Shown here one piece after another: positions 44,801 through 57,900 of a DNA stretch of 64,000 nucleotides (position 1 is its first letter; each line of letters starts with the position of its first letter). Made by a program: the position numbers and the translations under genes. The notes below the pieces were generated by a model, which saw only the letters and a list, made by a program, of their open reading frames with translations, searched no databases and was not told where the DNA came from. Source of the stretch: Paraphysomonas bandaiensis (taxonomy: Eukaryota; Chrysophyceae); contig CBFFRP010000371.1 in assembly GCA_965644295.1 (NCBI GenBank), positions 62,001 through 126,000 on the forward strand, written 5' to 3'.

Positions 44801-47800
44801 TCAGGTGAAGAAATAGTATTGAAATGGACTTCTTCATCGGTTAGGGGTAAATTCATCTCGTGATTTATTGCAGGTACAGAAAATTGAGACCATAATTGCC
44901 TGACATCAGAAACCAGCATGTCGACATCTGTCCTCAGGTCTTCAATCATAAGAGTAGGGAAAGATGCTCGGCCAGAGAGAGACATTGTGAGAGGCATGTC
45001 TGGAATATCAGAAGGAGCGTTTGCAGAAATATTTTGTTCCATCTTCATCTGAGCGTGGTGAAGTAATGCGCTCTCTTCATTGGATATTGTGAGTGGATTT
45101 CCACTACTGTCTACACTCTTCAATCTGCAGCATACAACAAATTCAAACAAGCCAGCTCTGTTGGGTTGAAAAGTAAAAAGTATGCTAGTTCGAGATCGTG
45201 CCGGCAAGAGGCCTTCCGGTTGCTCGCAAAAGAGGTTCTGGTGGTTCTCAGCTGTACCATCAGTGGACGCACTTGATTTCCTCATTGCTTGCATTGGGTA
45301 TGAGATAAACTCGGTAGATGTGGACCCAGCTTCAGGTGTGAACCCCATTCGATAATGTAATTCATACTGTAAAACACTGTCACACACATTCTCAAGTGTA
45401 ATATGCTGCGTTTCTAAAGTATTCACGAGCTTGACATCCGTTTCTACTTTGGGAGGGTCAAAAGCTATTGCTCCAACTCCTCCCTGAGCTACCAACATCA
45501 CCTTAAACTTCTGAAGCGGCTCAACCTTGGCGACAGTACCAGGTTGTCTCGCATCTATAACTTTGGATGGAGTTCCACCGATGGGGTACACATCCACACC
45601 CATTTTGCACGTCGTCTTCACCGGATTTTGAGGAGCATACGAGATAGTAACAGTCGTTTCCGCATTTCCACGTAAAAACCCACTAGAGGGCGATACGTTG
45701 AGGACACCACGGACAGTAGGTGGGAGATTACAGAAAAACCTCAACGGCAAGCGGGAACAATTTTTCATCACAAACTCTCTGGAACTCGACAAGCCAACAG
45801 ATGTAGGATTCATACAAAAGCTTTTCTGGTTATAAGGTCGAGATGGTAGGAGGGTTCCTATCTTCTGTGGAGTACCTTGAGTGAGGTCAGGGCAACACAA
45901 CTGAGGAAGAGCCCCAGTTCCTTCCAGCAGCAACTGGCCACCTAATGCACCATTTACGATACATTTAACCAGCTGCATCACTTTCTTCCGCGTCTTAGGA
46001 GTGAATTTGATGCATACAAGTGCAAAATCTTCAGCGGCAATTTCTCCGGCAGATGGTTTGACAGAAAACACACCATCTATATCATTACCTAAGGCTCTGT
46101 CTTCGTCAAAACCTAATTCAACACGAAATATAGATGGAAGATTGCTGCTGTTCGTCAGCTTAACTGTCTGGTATACAGAATCACCCAAGTAGCATGCAGG
46201 AAAAACAAGTTTCCCTTGTCGAACACCACCACTTCTCAGACCAACCTTGGCGAGGAGCTGACCACTGGAAAAGGTGTGTCCAGTCGCCCGAACAGTAAGA
46301 CACCAAGGTGGGGTAAGAGTCGGATCGTTCACCAAACGAAAGGTGCGCTGGTTTTTGAAGAAAGCTACAACCTCTAATTCACTAATAAAGTTTCGATTGC
46401 TCTGCAGAGGATGAAATACTATTTTGTACTTCTGGCTCCCACCTGGAGGAATTTCGGATGACGATGGCTCAATCGAAAACACAGGAGAGTTCAGGTCCAA
46501 GCCCATAACCGACGACGTTGCATCGTTACCATAATCACCGTGCACTCTTGGTGGAAACCAAAGGACAGCCACCTTCCCTCTTGTCCGATTCGTAAGTACT
46601 ACAGTGCGAGGCTGTGAAGAAGATTGGTACGGAGTAAACCCAAAATCCAAATCAGTAGTGTCAACTGTAACTCCACGACAATAAGGTTCCGTGTCATCAA
46701 TAAACAGTTCGTGTGCAGCAGCGACATCCACTCGTGAAGCTTCTCCGGTTCGAGTCAACGGGTTCCGCAGCATGGCAACAGATACAGCCCTCGTTCCATC
46801 AGTGCCTACCTGAGCGAATAGATCGCTCATGCCCTCGTTCTCGAGCATCGCATCCATTTCATCCGGGTTCATATCCCCAAGTCCAGCCGTACATCTGTTT
46901 CGGTAAGCTTGTATGTGGGCATGCCTAATAGGTGCAGGGCGTTGTTCTTTAATTTCACCCTTTGCCCGTATAAACCCAGTACCCATCATGTCGACGAAAA
47001 GGGGGAGAGCATCACCAATAAGTACAAACACACGACGATAGTAATTAATAGGTTTGGAAGGCGAAAACGAGATCTTTACTGGAACCTCCAACAAAGCCGG
47101 AATAACTCCTTGTCGAGGAAATACCTTGAAGGTAGCCTCTTCATCAGTCATGATACTAAAAGTGGTTTTCACGTTGCTGTGGTTTTTCAAGAAAAACAAC
47201 CGTGTCTCCAGCCCCCCAACGACGGTGTCTCTGAAATTAATGGAGTCTGCCGGCGAGCCGGCAGGAAAATCTTGGCCGGTCAAATTTTCTTTGTGTAAAG
47301 TAACTTTTGGAGGCATAGACGTACCAGAGCAAGTGAGCACTGTACGGCAGTCCCCGGGAGTGCGGAAGGTGTATTGGTCGAGGGAGTATGTTCCAGATGC
47401 AAGGGCTGAGTACGACACAGTGATAGCAATCTCACTCTGTGTCGGAACAACTCCGGTCCTGGGCGATATATGAAAAACTTCATCACGATCATTGTCGTGT
47501 CTGATACACTCGAACTCTGCAGGTACAACTCCTTGATTTCGTAGGAGTATTTCCTTTGTTACAGTTTCAGATGGCGTACCACTCAGCACCTCACCGAATG
47601 CAACCTCAGGCTCTGAGAGGACTATATAGGCGTATTTTCCAATTGCACTAAGTTTCGTTACTAAATGAGGTTCAGGTATGATGGCGTGTACTCCCTCCCC
47701 AACATGACATATAGCCTCAGATACGTAGACGGAACCATCTTCAGGGTATATGCTAACTTCGATATCCTGCTTGTGACCAACTGGGACAACTCCCTCCGAC

Positions 47801-48348
47801 GGATTTAATTTGAAGGGGTAAGAAACATCCCAGCGAAAAGGGGCATCTACTTCGCCGAAATTCTCGAGCTGAAATACTCTGCTAGTAATTTGATGAGTTG
47901 CACAAAAACCTAAGTCCACCCCGAAAGGAGATGACACTTGTAGTTTCGAAATCAGCGCACGAACTGGAACACGAAATTCTCCACTCCCTTCACCATGTTG
48001 CATTCGGAAGAGGATAAAGTCATCATATGGATCGTATACAACAGGACGAAACACTACATCAAGTTCTTTAAACATACCAGGGCTTAATGTGATAACCTCA
48101 GGATATGCCAGTGAGAAATATCGTGTAGAAGGTAGTTTATACTTTAGTTTCTTAACTGAAGTAGTAACGTTTCTAACGATAAGCTTTTGTACGTATTCTC
48201 CACCTGGTTTCCATTGCCCTGCTGCAAATAGGATACCATCTCCTTTCGGACCCACACATTCAATCCCAAATCTCTTTATACGTTCTTGTGGATCCATTAT
48301 CATAGATGAGCAATTGCTCGTAGAAGAATTGAATAACTCTGTTGACAT
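41849..48348 (-). CDS. CFAP65: CFAP65-like flagellar central-apparatus protein, 2117 aa
   Basis: Four exons: 48348-43483, 43434-42769, 42719-42442 and 42392-41849, all in phase (2118 codons). The N-terminal 'FGIECVGPKGDGILFAAGQW' then 'KPGGEYVQKLIVRNVTTSVK' fits the start of CFAP65/CCDC108. Many ASH/MSP-type beta domains follow, with recurrent 'P.sG.i....I.V.f.P' endings ('EGVVPVGHKQDIEVSIYP', 'GVVPTQSEIAITVSYS', 'GVIPALLEVPVKISFSP'). Exon 2 is a Ser/Gly/Pro-rich linker. The C-terminus has an IQ-like helix ('YAAQKIQNVARGARDRA') and ends 'DILRNTMFNLMQEAIHEEF', a helix I also associate with the family's end. CFAP65 belongs to the C2a projection of the axonemal central pair and is needed for flagellar beating. 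This implies a motile flagellum in the life cycle. Other ASH-repeat flagellar proteins (for example DLEC1/CFAP81) are the alternatives. Confidence 0.78.
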
Positions 48349-48653
48349 TTGTACGATAATTATACAAAACTCATCGTATTATGATACTTACTAAGTCTTA
48401 ATGAATATCCTGTACACACACATATATATAGAGAGAGAGCACCCCTTACTATATATGTACACAACATACACCTGTATGTATATTATCACTTTCACTTCCT
48501 CACACTTCATTTTTTTTTTTACTTTATTGTGCAACGTCTATTTTCAGTTTACAAAAAGATTTAAAAAATATGTGTCCCATTAAGATATATAAAATATATA
48601 ATTTGAAATTATTTTTTCTTATCAAGGTATATGAATGTTTGTTTTTATAGTGG

Positions 48654-48689
<36 letters not shown>

Positions 48690-49011
48690 TGTATGTATGT
48701 ATGTATATTGTTGGCGAAAACTCAACGCTTAACTTTAACAATAAATCTGTGCCATAGTTGCCTATATATATATATTGGAACATATATTGCCTTTATGAGA
48801 AGGATAATAATTCAATATTATTATTATTTCATATATTTGGCAGTAAAGTATTGACGTTATTAATTATAATTCAAGGCACAACAGATATATATTACTACAT
48901 CAGGTAAACTAGAATATAATATAAGTTATATGCATTATAATTTTAATAATTAATCTTTATATTAACAGCCTCTTTGACCTACGACTACATATAAGTTTGT
49001 TGTAGGCTTAG
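48349..49011. promoter_or_regulatory. Head-to-head intergenic region of CFAP65-like and MYB3R-like genes
   Basis: 663 bp between two divergently transcribed genes, so it should hold both promoters. AT-rich, with a (TATG)n microsatellite at 48661-48704 and poly-T at 48510-48520. No factor site can be named. Confidence 0.45.
48661..48704. repeat. (TATG)n microsatellite
   Basis: About 11 uninterrupted units. Confidence 0.9.
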
Positions 49012-52000
49012 ATGGAAGAATCAAACGCCACAACTATATTGCCCGTGGCAACACCTGTTCTTCAAGGCAAATCTGAATCACAGAGCTCATATAGTGGCGA
49101 TGTTACTAAAATTGATACTACTGAGCCGGTATTATCTGACTCTGAAATTGATGATTGTGCATCGCCCTCTCAACTTGTACTAAGAAAGGGAGAGAAGGCC
49201 AAATGGACATCTGAGGAGGTATATCATTCTAGTTGCCCTGTATAGATTGTAATGAGCACTGCATTCAGGATGAAGTGCTGAGGGGGGCCGTGAAAGAGCA
49301 CGATTTTAAGAACTGGAAGAAGGTTGCAGAGCATTTACCTGGGAAAACAGAAGTACAATGTCTTCACAGATGGACTAAGGTTCTGAATCCTGAACTGACC
49401 AAAGGTCCTTGGACAGAAGAGGTGCCTTTTCATTACGTCGTATTTAGGTGCATCTGATTGGGCTTGTGTACAGGAAGATGCAAAGGTCCGCTATCTTGTT
49501 GGCGTGCATGGAGCGAAAAAGTGGTCAAAGATAGCTTCTCAGCTTCCTGGTCGAATTGGTAAACAGTGTCGGGAACGATGGCACAACCATCTCAATCCTG
49601 ACATCAACAAGAAGCCATGGACAGATGACGAGGACAGACAGATTATAGTGGTACATTGTTATTTTATATACTCGTATCGGTTGGGTGACTTGGTGAAAAT
49701 AGGCCCACGGAGAACTTGGGAACAAATGGGCTGAGATAGCCAAACAACTGGACGGTCGTACTGATAATGCCATCAAGAACCACTGGAACTCGTCAATGAA
49801 ACGTAAAGTAGAACTTTTCCTAAAGAACAAATATGGTGATGAAGGCGGGCAGCCGGATCCTAATGATGGACATTACACCTTTTGTGAGTATTGCTTCTCG
49901 TTTGTATATAACATCCCTTAACGAATCATGCAGGCTCTGATGATGTACCCGATATGCTCACATTTGTTCGAGAAAAGGGGAAGAAAAGTGGTAAGGAGAG
50001 AAAGCCACGTAAGACTTCCGTCTCCTCTCCAGGTGCGAAAGAAAAGAAAGAAAAGAAAGAGAGAAAAAAGAAGAAGTTGGATACACTGGAGGAGGGTGTC
50101 GAAACTACACCTCTGACTGAGTTCATTGCTGCTGCTGGTCGTGAAGTCGAGCGAGCAGAGTCAATGCAGAATGGGTATATTGAACAGCCGCATATCGAAG
50201 CGCTCAACTTTTCCGACTCTTCATACCCATTGGTTCCTCCAAGAATATCTGGTGCGGTATCCCCAACCTTTCCATGTAGTTTTTGATATCATTCTCTGCA
50301 GCCCCACGCAAGAGGAAACCCCTAGATGTGAAAAAGGTATCACCTCATATAAAGGGCGTTGATGGCCTCTCCCCTATCAAAGAAAAACGTAAAAAGAAAT
50401 CAAAGCTGCAGACAATAGGTAGTGGAGAGGGCGGCGCCGTGACAATGACAGACTCCGAGCGCCGGAGGGAAGCGGAACGCCTGGGTGTGAGCATGGATTC
50501 AATCTGTAGCGATTCGTCATTCTTGGATACGAGCACGGACAGTACTCACGATATGCTGCTCAACTGGTCTACGGGACCTGTGGGAGAGCAGCAAAAATCC
50601 AAGGAGAAGAAGGTACACTCCCGACAGTCGACATCTTGAACTGTGGTTGATGTCTTTGCAGGGCGGACGGAGCAAGGCTCCCCTACCGATTCGTAAGCCT
50701 GTTGATAGTACTCCACAACAGAAGGCTCCCCGCAAAAAACGTCGGTCAAAGCAAAGCAAGGAGGAAGAAGGGTTTGGATCGGCATCTCGGGTGATGGCTG
50801 GTAGCACCTTGACACCTAATTTCGACCAAATGGGTCTCACAGATATTGAGCCGTTTGGATATCGATGTAGCAGTCGTGGTGGGGCTGTCGGAGTGGACGC
50901 TGATGATGTAGCCGCCCTAACTTCTCTCTGTACTCCTGGTATTTTTTCACCCTCAACGAAATTTTTTGATAGCGCATCACCTCGTCCGGCTCACAGTTTG
51001 ACGGGGTCACATGGTACCGGTCTTCCTTCTGCGGGTAAACTTATGGGCACTCCTCGTGGAGGTGTGTAATTCTCTGTATTGTTTATATGTACCTGACAAC
51101 TTATTAGACTCTTACTTCTCAACGGGTATGACTCCGGGAACAGGTGCGGCATTCGGCACAGAAACGCCAATGATGCCTTTTGGTTTCTCATCCACCTCTA
51201 CTCCTTTGTCTGAAATCAGCTTCAATATGTCGCCGTCCATATTCTCCCCTAGCGGTGGTGGTTTTAACGTAGGTGATATGTCATTTAGCGATTTGCAGTC
51301 AACAATTAAGAAGAAGAGACCTCCTGCGGAACACTCGCCGCTTGTGGGCAAGGGTAACACATCATCGGCTTCGTCGTCCCCGTCCGCCCTACACGTCCTT
51401 GCGACAATGTCAGCCACCAAGTCCAAACAGGGTAAACGCTCGCGTAGCCCGTCATCTTCCTCCCCTCTTGATAGGAGTAGCAACATATCGGATAGTTTTG
51501 GAGATTATTCGAGTGGTGCTTTGGGCAGCAATGTGCATTTGTTTCAGGATATGTGTGATGGTCATCCTGGGAGTGCTGGAAAGAGCTCTGAAAGTAGACT
51601 TCATAACGGCATTGCTACGAGTAATGGAAGCAGAGGTGGCGCAGTGGAAGCTACTGCGACAAGCCACGACGATTCCATGATTGCTCCAAGCACTGCTGAA
51701 ACAACTGCGATTAGCGGAATGAGCGAGTCCTCTGTTGTGGCAGCTTCGGAAGGAGACCAGTGCACTGACAGTGGAAGTGGTCCATTGAACACTTTCAACA
51801 CAACATGTGTGGACGAAGAGGATTCGTTTTCACGACATGTTAGTTCCGCTGCGGCATTTACACCTAATTCAGTGCTGAAAAAGCGCAATTTTATGGGACG
51901 GTATGGAGATGTTTCTCGGGGGTCCCCTCTCTGCGATGATGACAGAGAAAGCCTTCGCAAGAGGCTCAACACCACTGCCTTTTGCGAAGAAGTGGAGCCT

Positions 52001-52448
52001 ATGGTCGTTGATTTGAAGAAAACTTCACCTTCTAAATGCCTGGGGAAAATTGATAGCCCACATCAACACATTGAACGCAGAGCCCTGGACATGAGGTAAC
52101 AGTACCACTGCTCTAAGTCATGGTTCTGACATTATATTATATTATGTAGTAATGTATCCGATCGGACGGAGGGTGAGGTTAATGACTCAGTTGATGTGTC
52201 TGTCGGTGTATCTGGACGTGGATATTCCGCAGAGTCCAAGTGTTTATTTGTGAGTCCGAGTCGGCATATTGATGGGATCAGCAAAACAATTAAGAAGGAT
52301 GACGTGCATGTTGGAATGCAAAGCGGACAAGTAAGATGGGCATTTAGTTTATTGTACAATACTGTTTCTAACAAGGAATCATGTTTAGGAAGAAAATAAC
52401 GCTTTAGCGGTACTGCTTTCATTAAAGGCCGACCGAATGGTTCAGTAG
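49012..52448 (+). CDS. Three-repeat MYB transcription factor (MYB3R-like), 991 aa
   Basis: Ten exons: 49012-49218, 49269-49421, 49474-49650, 49703-49883, 49934-50251, 50302-50612, 50662-51061, 51108-52095, 52150-52330 and 52389-52448, all in phase. Three MYB repeats follow an acidic N-terminus: R1 '[15 protein letters not shown]' to '[11 protein letters not shown]', R2 '[16 protein letters not shown]' to '[11 protein letters not shown]', R3 '[14 protein letters not shown]' to '[13 protein letters not shown]'. Each has the Trp spacing of animal c-Myb and plant MYB3R. Introns interrupt each repeat at the 'EE|ED' position or mid-helix. A Lys-rich stretch (nuclear targeting) and a long Ser-rich tail follow. 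In plants, R1R2R3 MYBs bind MSA elements (AACGG) and control G2/M genes (established for plants); the same role here is inference. Confidence 0.9.
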
Positions 52449-53700
52449 GCTGTCGATAAGCAGAAGTTGTGTCTTGTCTTTTACTATATCAAATATTTTA
52501 GACGTAATGATAGTCCACATTTATCAATATTATGAGAATAAGAGCACCGCATACTTCAACATACTTCAGTGTCTGTTAAAGCTGCAGAAGGTGTCAACAT
52601 AGCATCGATACAGATATATTTGGTGCTTAATGGGTTGATTTGCTTCATTATATTAAGTTTGGTAATAATTCAGTGTGTTTGTTGAACATTTCCTGCAGTT
52701 TTTGTGTGCCGCGTCGATAGTAGATGCAAGGAAGTATTCTACCCATGACTTCGACATTTCTTGAAAAAGGAATGTCTTGGTGCACAGTTAAAATTATTAT
52801 TATTACTCTGTTTACATTCTTTTTCTGTCTATACGATTTCGAGTCACAGCTATTCAGTTCACAAGTAAACAAAAACGTAAGTATGCAATATTAATTATAG
52901 ACTTCGTAGGAACTAGGAGCTATACAGACGCAGTCTATATGCGCTACATCTACTACAACTTATACTGGTACTACGTACTACATACGCTTCTATAGCATAC
53001 AATGTAGCAAGCAATGTAAAAATCTGCACATAAACTGTCTTCAATTATACATTTCATATTTCTGAATGCGTATATCATATATCATAGTCCATTGAACATA
53101 TAAAAGTCGAGAAAATTCTAAATGAAAAAAACGTCTAGTTTTCATACAGCGTACACAGTGTGAATATTGATAAGCAGAATCAAAGTAAACGAAATTCGTT
53201 AGATTAGATGTCCTCATACATCCATATATCATGTATCTATCCATTGAAGTGTACAGAGACGCAGGAAATAAACTTCAATATGAGGATGTGTACTCAAGAA
53301 GAAAAAAATAATGCATAGCAATAGAAGAGAACTACAGCTGAGGACAGTCAATACATATTCAAGAGGAGACTCTTCCGTCTATTGATATCAAACAGGCAGA
53401 CGACTTTTCATGAATCTTCACCACGTTAGCGAGCATACCTTTGTATGAAAGGAGTGAACAGTGGCACGGAACACACATCATATCTGGCATTACAACACTC
53501 TTCTTGTGGAGTTTTCTATGCGGAGATATACTGCTGTATGTAGTGTTGATTGTTATGTACAGTAGCAAGTTGTAAATACCTCATCATATGTGAAAAGTTG
53601 AACGAGATAGTGTTGTAATAATTGTCACGAATCGGATAGAGTTCTAGTGGAGGTAATGTAGGTGCATGAATCTATGTATCTTGTAGAGGAACAGCACATG
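52449..53700. other. Intergenic, no gene seen
   Basis: AT-rich; short frames without motifs. Confidence 0.4.
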
Positions 53701-54420
53701 TCTATAGTGATATGATGGTCGTGTTATGCGGTGTGATAGAGTGTAGATGCAATATATGTAAGTGATCTAATGTGGTATGAGTATGTATATGTCTATAGAG
53801 TGATATGATGGTCGTGTTATGCGGTGTGATAGAGTGTAGATGCAATATATGTAAGTGATCTAATGTGGTATGAGTATGTATATGTCTATAGAGTGATATG
53901 ATGGTCGTGTTATGCGGTGGATATAGAGTGTAGATGCAATATATGTAAGTGATCTAATGTGGTATGAGTATGTATATGTCTATAGAGTGATATGATGGTC
54001 GTGTTATGCGGTGTGATAGAGTGTAGATGCAATATATGTAAGTGATCTAATGTGGTATGAGTATGTATATGTCTATAGAGTGATATGATGGTCGTGTTAT
54101 GCGGTGTGATAGAGTGTAGATGCAATATATGTAAGTGATCTAATGTGGTATGAGTATGTATATGTCTATAGAGTGATATGATGGTCGTGTTATGCGGTGG
54201 ATATAGAGTGTAGATGCAATATATGTAAGTGATCTAATGTGGTATGAGTATGTATATGTCTATAGAGTGATATGATGGTCGTGTTATGCGGTGTGATAGA
54301 GTGTAGATGCAATATATGTAAGTGATCTAATGTGGTATGAGCATGTATATGTCTATAGAGTGATATGATGGTCGTGTTATGCGGTGGATATAGAGTGTAG
54401 ATGCAATCTATGTGAGTGAT
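53701..54420. repeat. 93-bp minisatellite, about 8 copies with AAB pattern
   Basis: The unit 'gatatgatggtcgtgttatg' starts at 53709, 53802, 53895, 53989, 54082, 54175, 54269 and 54362. Units end either 'gcggtgtgatagag' (A) or 'gcggtggatatagag' (B, one base longer), in the order A A B A A B A B. The last copy decays after 54400. Non-coding. Confidence 0.9.
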
Positions 54421-54913
54421 GTATAGTGCTATGAGTATATGTGTGGGTGGAAACCCCTATGGGGCAATAAAAATTCATAGTGCTGCCATAATGATGTTGT
54501 ACAACGGTTATCTTTAGTAAAAGGCGAAAGATAAGTGCGCCTAGTATAACATCAGCAGGATGATTAATTAGAGGGGTCGGTTCGATATATATATGTATGA
54601 ATTTACCCAAAATATTTATTTTGAAAATGGTATATGGACTAATTGGTATACAGGAAATACATTCATATACAGCCAGACCTTTTTGGACATATGGTATGGA
54701 TGTAGTCTACTGTATTCTACTACTGTATACATGTGGGTATACACTAAAATATAGTTGGAAGTGATCCGGATGGTACCTACTCTCATCAGACGAGTGGCGT
54801 GTAGTGGATATGATGTGAGTGGATGTGCAGGTTGCTTGTATAAGTCTAGCAATATACTACATTTAGAAGTCATAATTTTGTTGTAGTAGACAATAAATTA
54901 CTGTTGTTGCATC
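54421..54913. other. Upstream region of the C69 peptidase gene
   Basis: No gene seen. Likely contains the promoter of the gene starting at 54914; no named motif. Confidence 0.4.
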
Positions 54914-57900
54914 ATGATATATGGTGCATTTTGCTGGCTTGCCTTGTGTGTATCCGCTGGATATGCCGCAGTTGACAAGAGCAGGCTGATTCCATTCTCT
55001 CCTGACTCCGATAAATGCACCAGCATTATCGTCTCCAGAAAGGCCTCTACAGAGGGTCCTATGACCACCCATACGGCAGATTGTGCAAATTGTGATTTCC
55101 GTATCAATAAAGTACCTGCTATGGATTGGAAGAAAGGCGATATGAGGGCTCTGTATGTGTATAAGGGCTCATATCCTGCCATGGTGATTGAGAACCGTGG
55201 CACTACATGGAGTGCTGACAACCTAGAAGGTGAGTTTATTATCCTCTGCTAGTACGTGTATGTAGGTAATGTTTTTGTAGGAACGGCGGAGCAAATTGAG
55301 GCCTGGAAGCAAGAAGAAAGGGATATTACTGGCTACATACCACAGGTAATAGCACAACTATCTGGCAATTCGTGAAATGCTATATCCGATGATAGTTCTA
55401 CATGAGATTTATGACTGTGTAGTGAGATCCATTGTGATGCCAGCTACTCATTACGATTAAAGCATATTAATGCTGAGGATATGTGTCATTCGTCCTGTAT
55501 TCGTGTTTTGTTGAAGTCGTATATTGACTTGCGCACGACAGGTGGAACATACTTACGCCTTGTACGAAGCTGGCTATGGTATCATGAATGAGCACGGACT
55601 TGCCATGGGCGAGTCCACATGTGCATCGTGGCTGTGGGCTGCACCTACAACAGCTGGAGGGAAGGCCAGAGTTGAAGTTAGAGAACTGTCGAAGTAAGTG
55701 CTTACGAGTACACTTATTACTAGTTGGTGTCGTGGATATTATTGGTGATGACGATAGCACATTTTGTCGTGGACAGGAGGTTGGTGGGAGGGAAAAAAGG
55801 GACTGAGTCTCTTCGTGAGATTCGTCTCTCCCTTTGCCTCCTCCTGTGTGCGTCCTGATTGAATGAAGACACATAGCGACCATACTCTCTGAGCCAAACA
55901 CAACATTCACGTGCTTATATTATAACGACGATGATTATTTACTTACTCTTGTTCACCCTAGGATTGCTTTAGAGCGCACTAAGACTGCGAGGGAAGCTAT
56001 CCAACTAATGGGCGACCTTGCTGTTGAGTTGGGATACTATGCGGCAGACTGGAGTGGTGGGGATGGCTCCAAGGGCGAAGGTGGAGAGGCCCTTACAGTA
56101 GTTGATAAGGAAGAGGCTTGGGTTTTCCATGTTACTTCTGATGATACCGGAGAAAGTGCGGTGTGGGCAGCACAAAGAGTTCCTGATGGAGAGGTATATA
56201 TACACAGTTCTGCATACACTCTACATTTCCATCCACTATACAACAGTGAGGTTGTGTTTGGTGATGACGATAGCACATTTTGTCGTGGACAGGAGGTTGG
56301 TGGGAGGGAAAAAAGGGACTGAGTCTCTTCGTGAGATTCGTCTCTCCCTTTGCCTCCTCCTGTGTGCGTCCTGATTGAATGAAGACACATAGCGACCATA
56401 CTCTCTGAGCCAAACACAATACTCACTGCGTATCACTCACTACATATTCAATGTACCTGTTTAAATGACGTGATGGCAATGACGACTCAATTACTGGCCG
56501 GTGGGTCGAGGCAACATCCTTCTGAGTCTCTTCGTGAGATTCGTCGGTGGCCCTTCCCTCCGGCTCTGATTCAATGAAGACAGCAAAGACCATACTCCAC
56601 TCTGAGCCATTCACAGTTTACTTCACACTATCTCTACACGTATAAGTATATGTATATATATGTTTTATATATTCGTGATATGTGGCAATGACGACTCAAT
56701 TACTGGCCGGTGGGTCGAGGCAACATCCTTCTGAGTCTCTTCGTGAGATTCGTCGGTGGCCCTTCCCTCTGGCTCTGATTCAATGAAGACAGCAAAGACC
56801 ATACTCCACTCTGAGCCACTTTATATCACTACTTCACTTTGTCTACTGTTAGCATGAGTGTGTTTCTATACTAATTTGTGATGTGTGTCAGGTGGCTGTC
56901 GTTGCAAATCAGTTTATTATTCGACACATTCACGAGGATAGCGACGACTTTATGTTCTCAAAAAATATATTCAAGGTTGCAGAGCGCGCGGAATTGTGGA
57001 AGCCCTCTGACGGAAAGCTGGACTTCTTGAAGACTTTTGGACCTCAACGTATGCATTCTCCTTATGCAACTCGACGTGTGTGGCGAGTTTTCAGTCTGCT
57101 TGCACCCTCTTTGGAACTCGATCCTGTGACTGACTCTTTTGCATCGGAGTATCCCTTTTCTGTCAAACCCGAGACTGGAAAGCTCAGCAAAGAAGACCTG
57201 ATGCGATTGCAGCGAGATCACTATGAGGGATCGGAGTTCGACTTAACTCAGGGACTCCAGGCTGGACCATATGGTGACCCGGAGAGATGGGATGTTTCCC
57301 CAGTTGATGGCATGGACCTTGCCGATGTTATGGAGGGGTCGTTCGAACGGGCCATTTCTCTTTTCCGAACCTCTTATTCTTTCGTGGCGGTGTCGCGGAA
57401 GCACCTTCCTGATCCGGTATCATCTGTTCTCTGGTTTTCTCAGTATGCTCCAGCCTCTACTACTTACACCCCTTTCTATGTGGCCGCCACTGACGCTCCT
57501 CGTGCATATACTAAGGGATCCCTTTTTAACTACGACCCATCAGTTTCTTTCTGGAACTTTGCTGCTGCTGGTAACTACGCTAATCGGTTCTATATTCACA
57601 CAAAGCAGGTGCTTCAAGATTTGCAGGATCAGCTGGAGAGTGCTTATTCCAAAGAGAGTGCTGATATAGATGCTAAAGCTGCTGCTGTTCTTAATGATTG
57701 TGAGGCCGCTGATGACTGTGACAAACGTGAAGCAATGACCACTGTAGTTGAAATGCTTACTGACTTTACACACGCCAAGGCTGATCAGACTGTACAAGCA
57801 TGGCGTGATTTATTACCAAAGCTTATTACTCGCTTCCATGACGGTTACAGCGCTGAAAATCTGCAGGGTGCCGAGATTACTATGAAGAAGCTCTTTTATC

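Noticed and set aside
53910-54610. His/Thr/Leu-rich ORFs in the 54-kb region
   Set aside because: They come from the 93-bp minisatellite and repeat the same peptide; non-coding.
55467-56426. Minus-strand ORFs with '[14 protein letters not shown]' in the C69 introns
   Set aside because: The repeated peptide simply reflects the duplicated snoRNA-like sequence read on the wrong strand.
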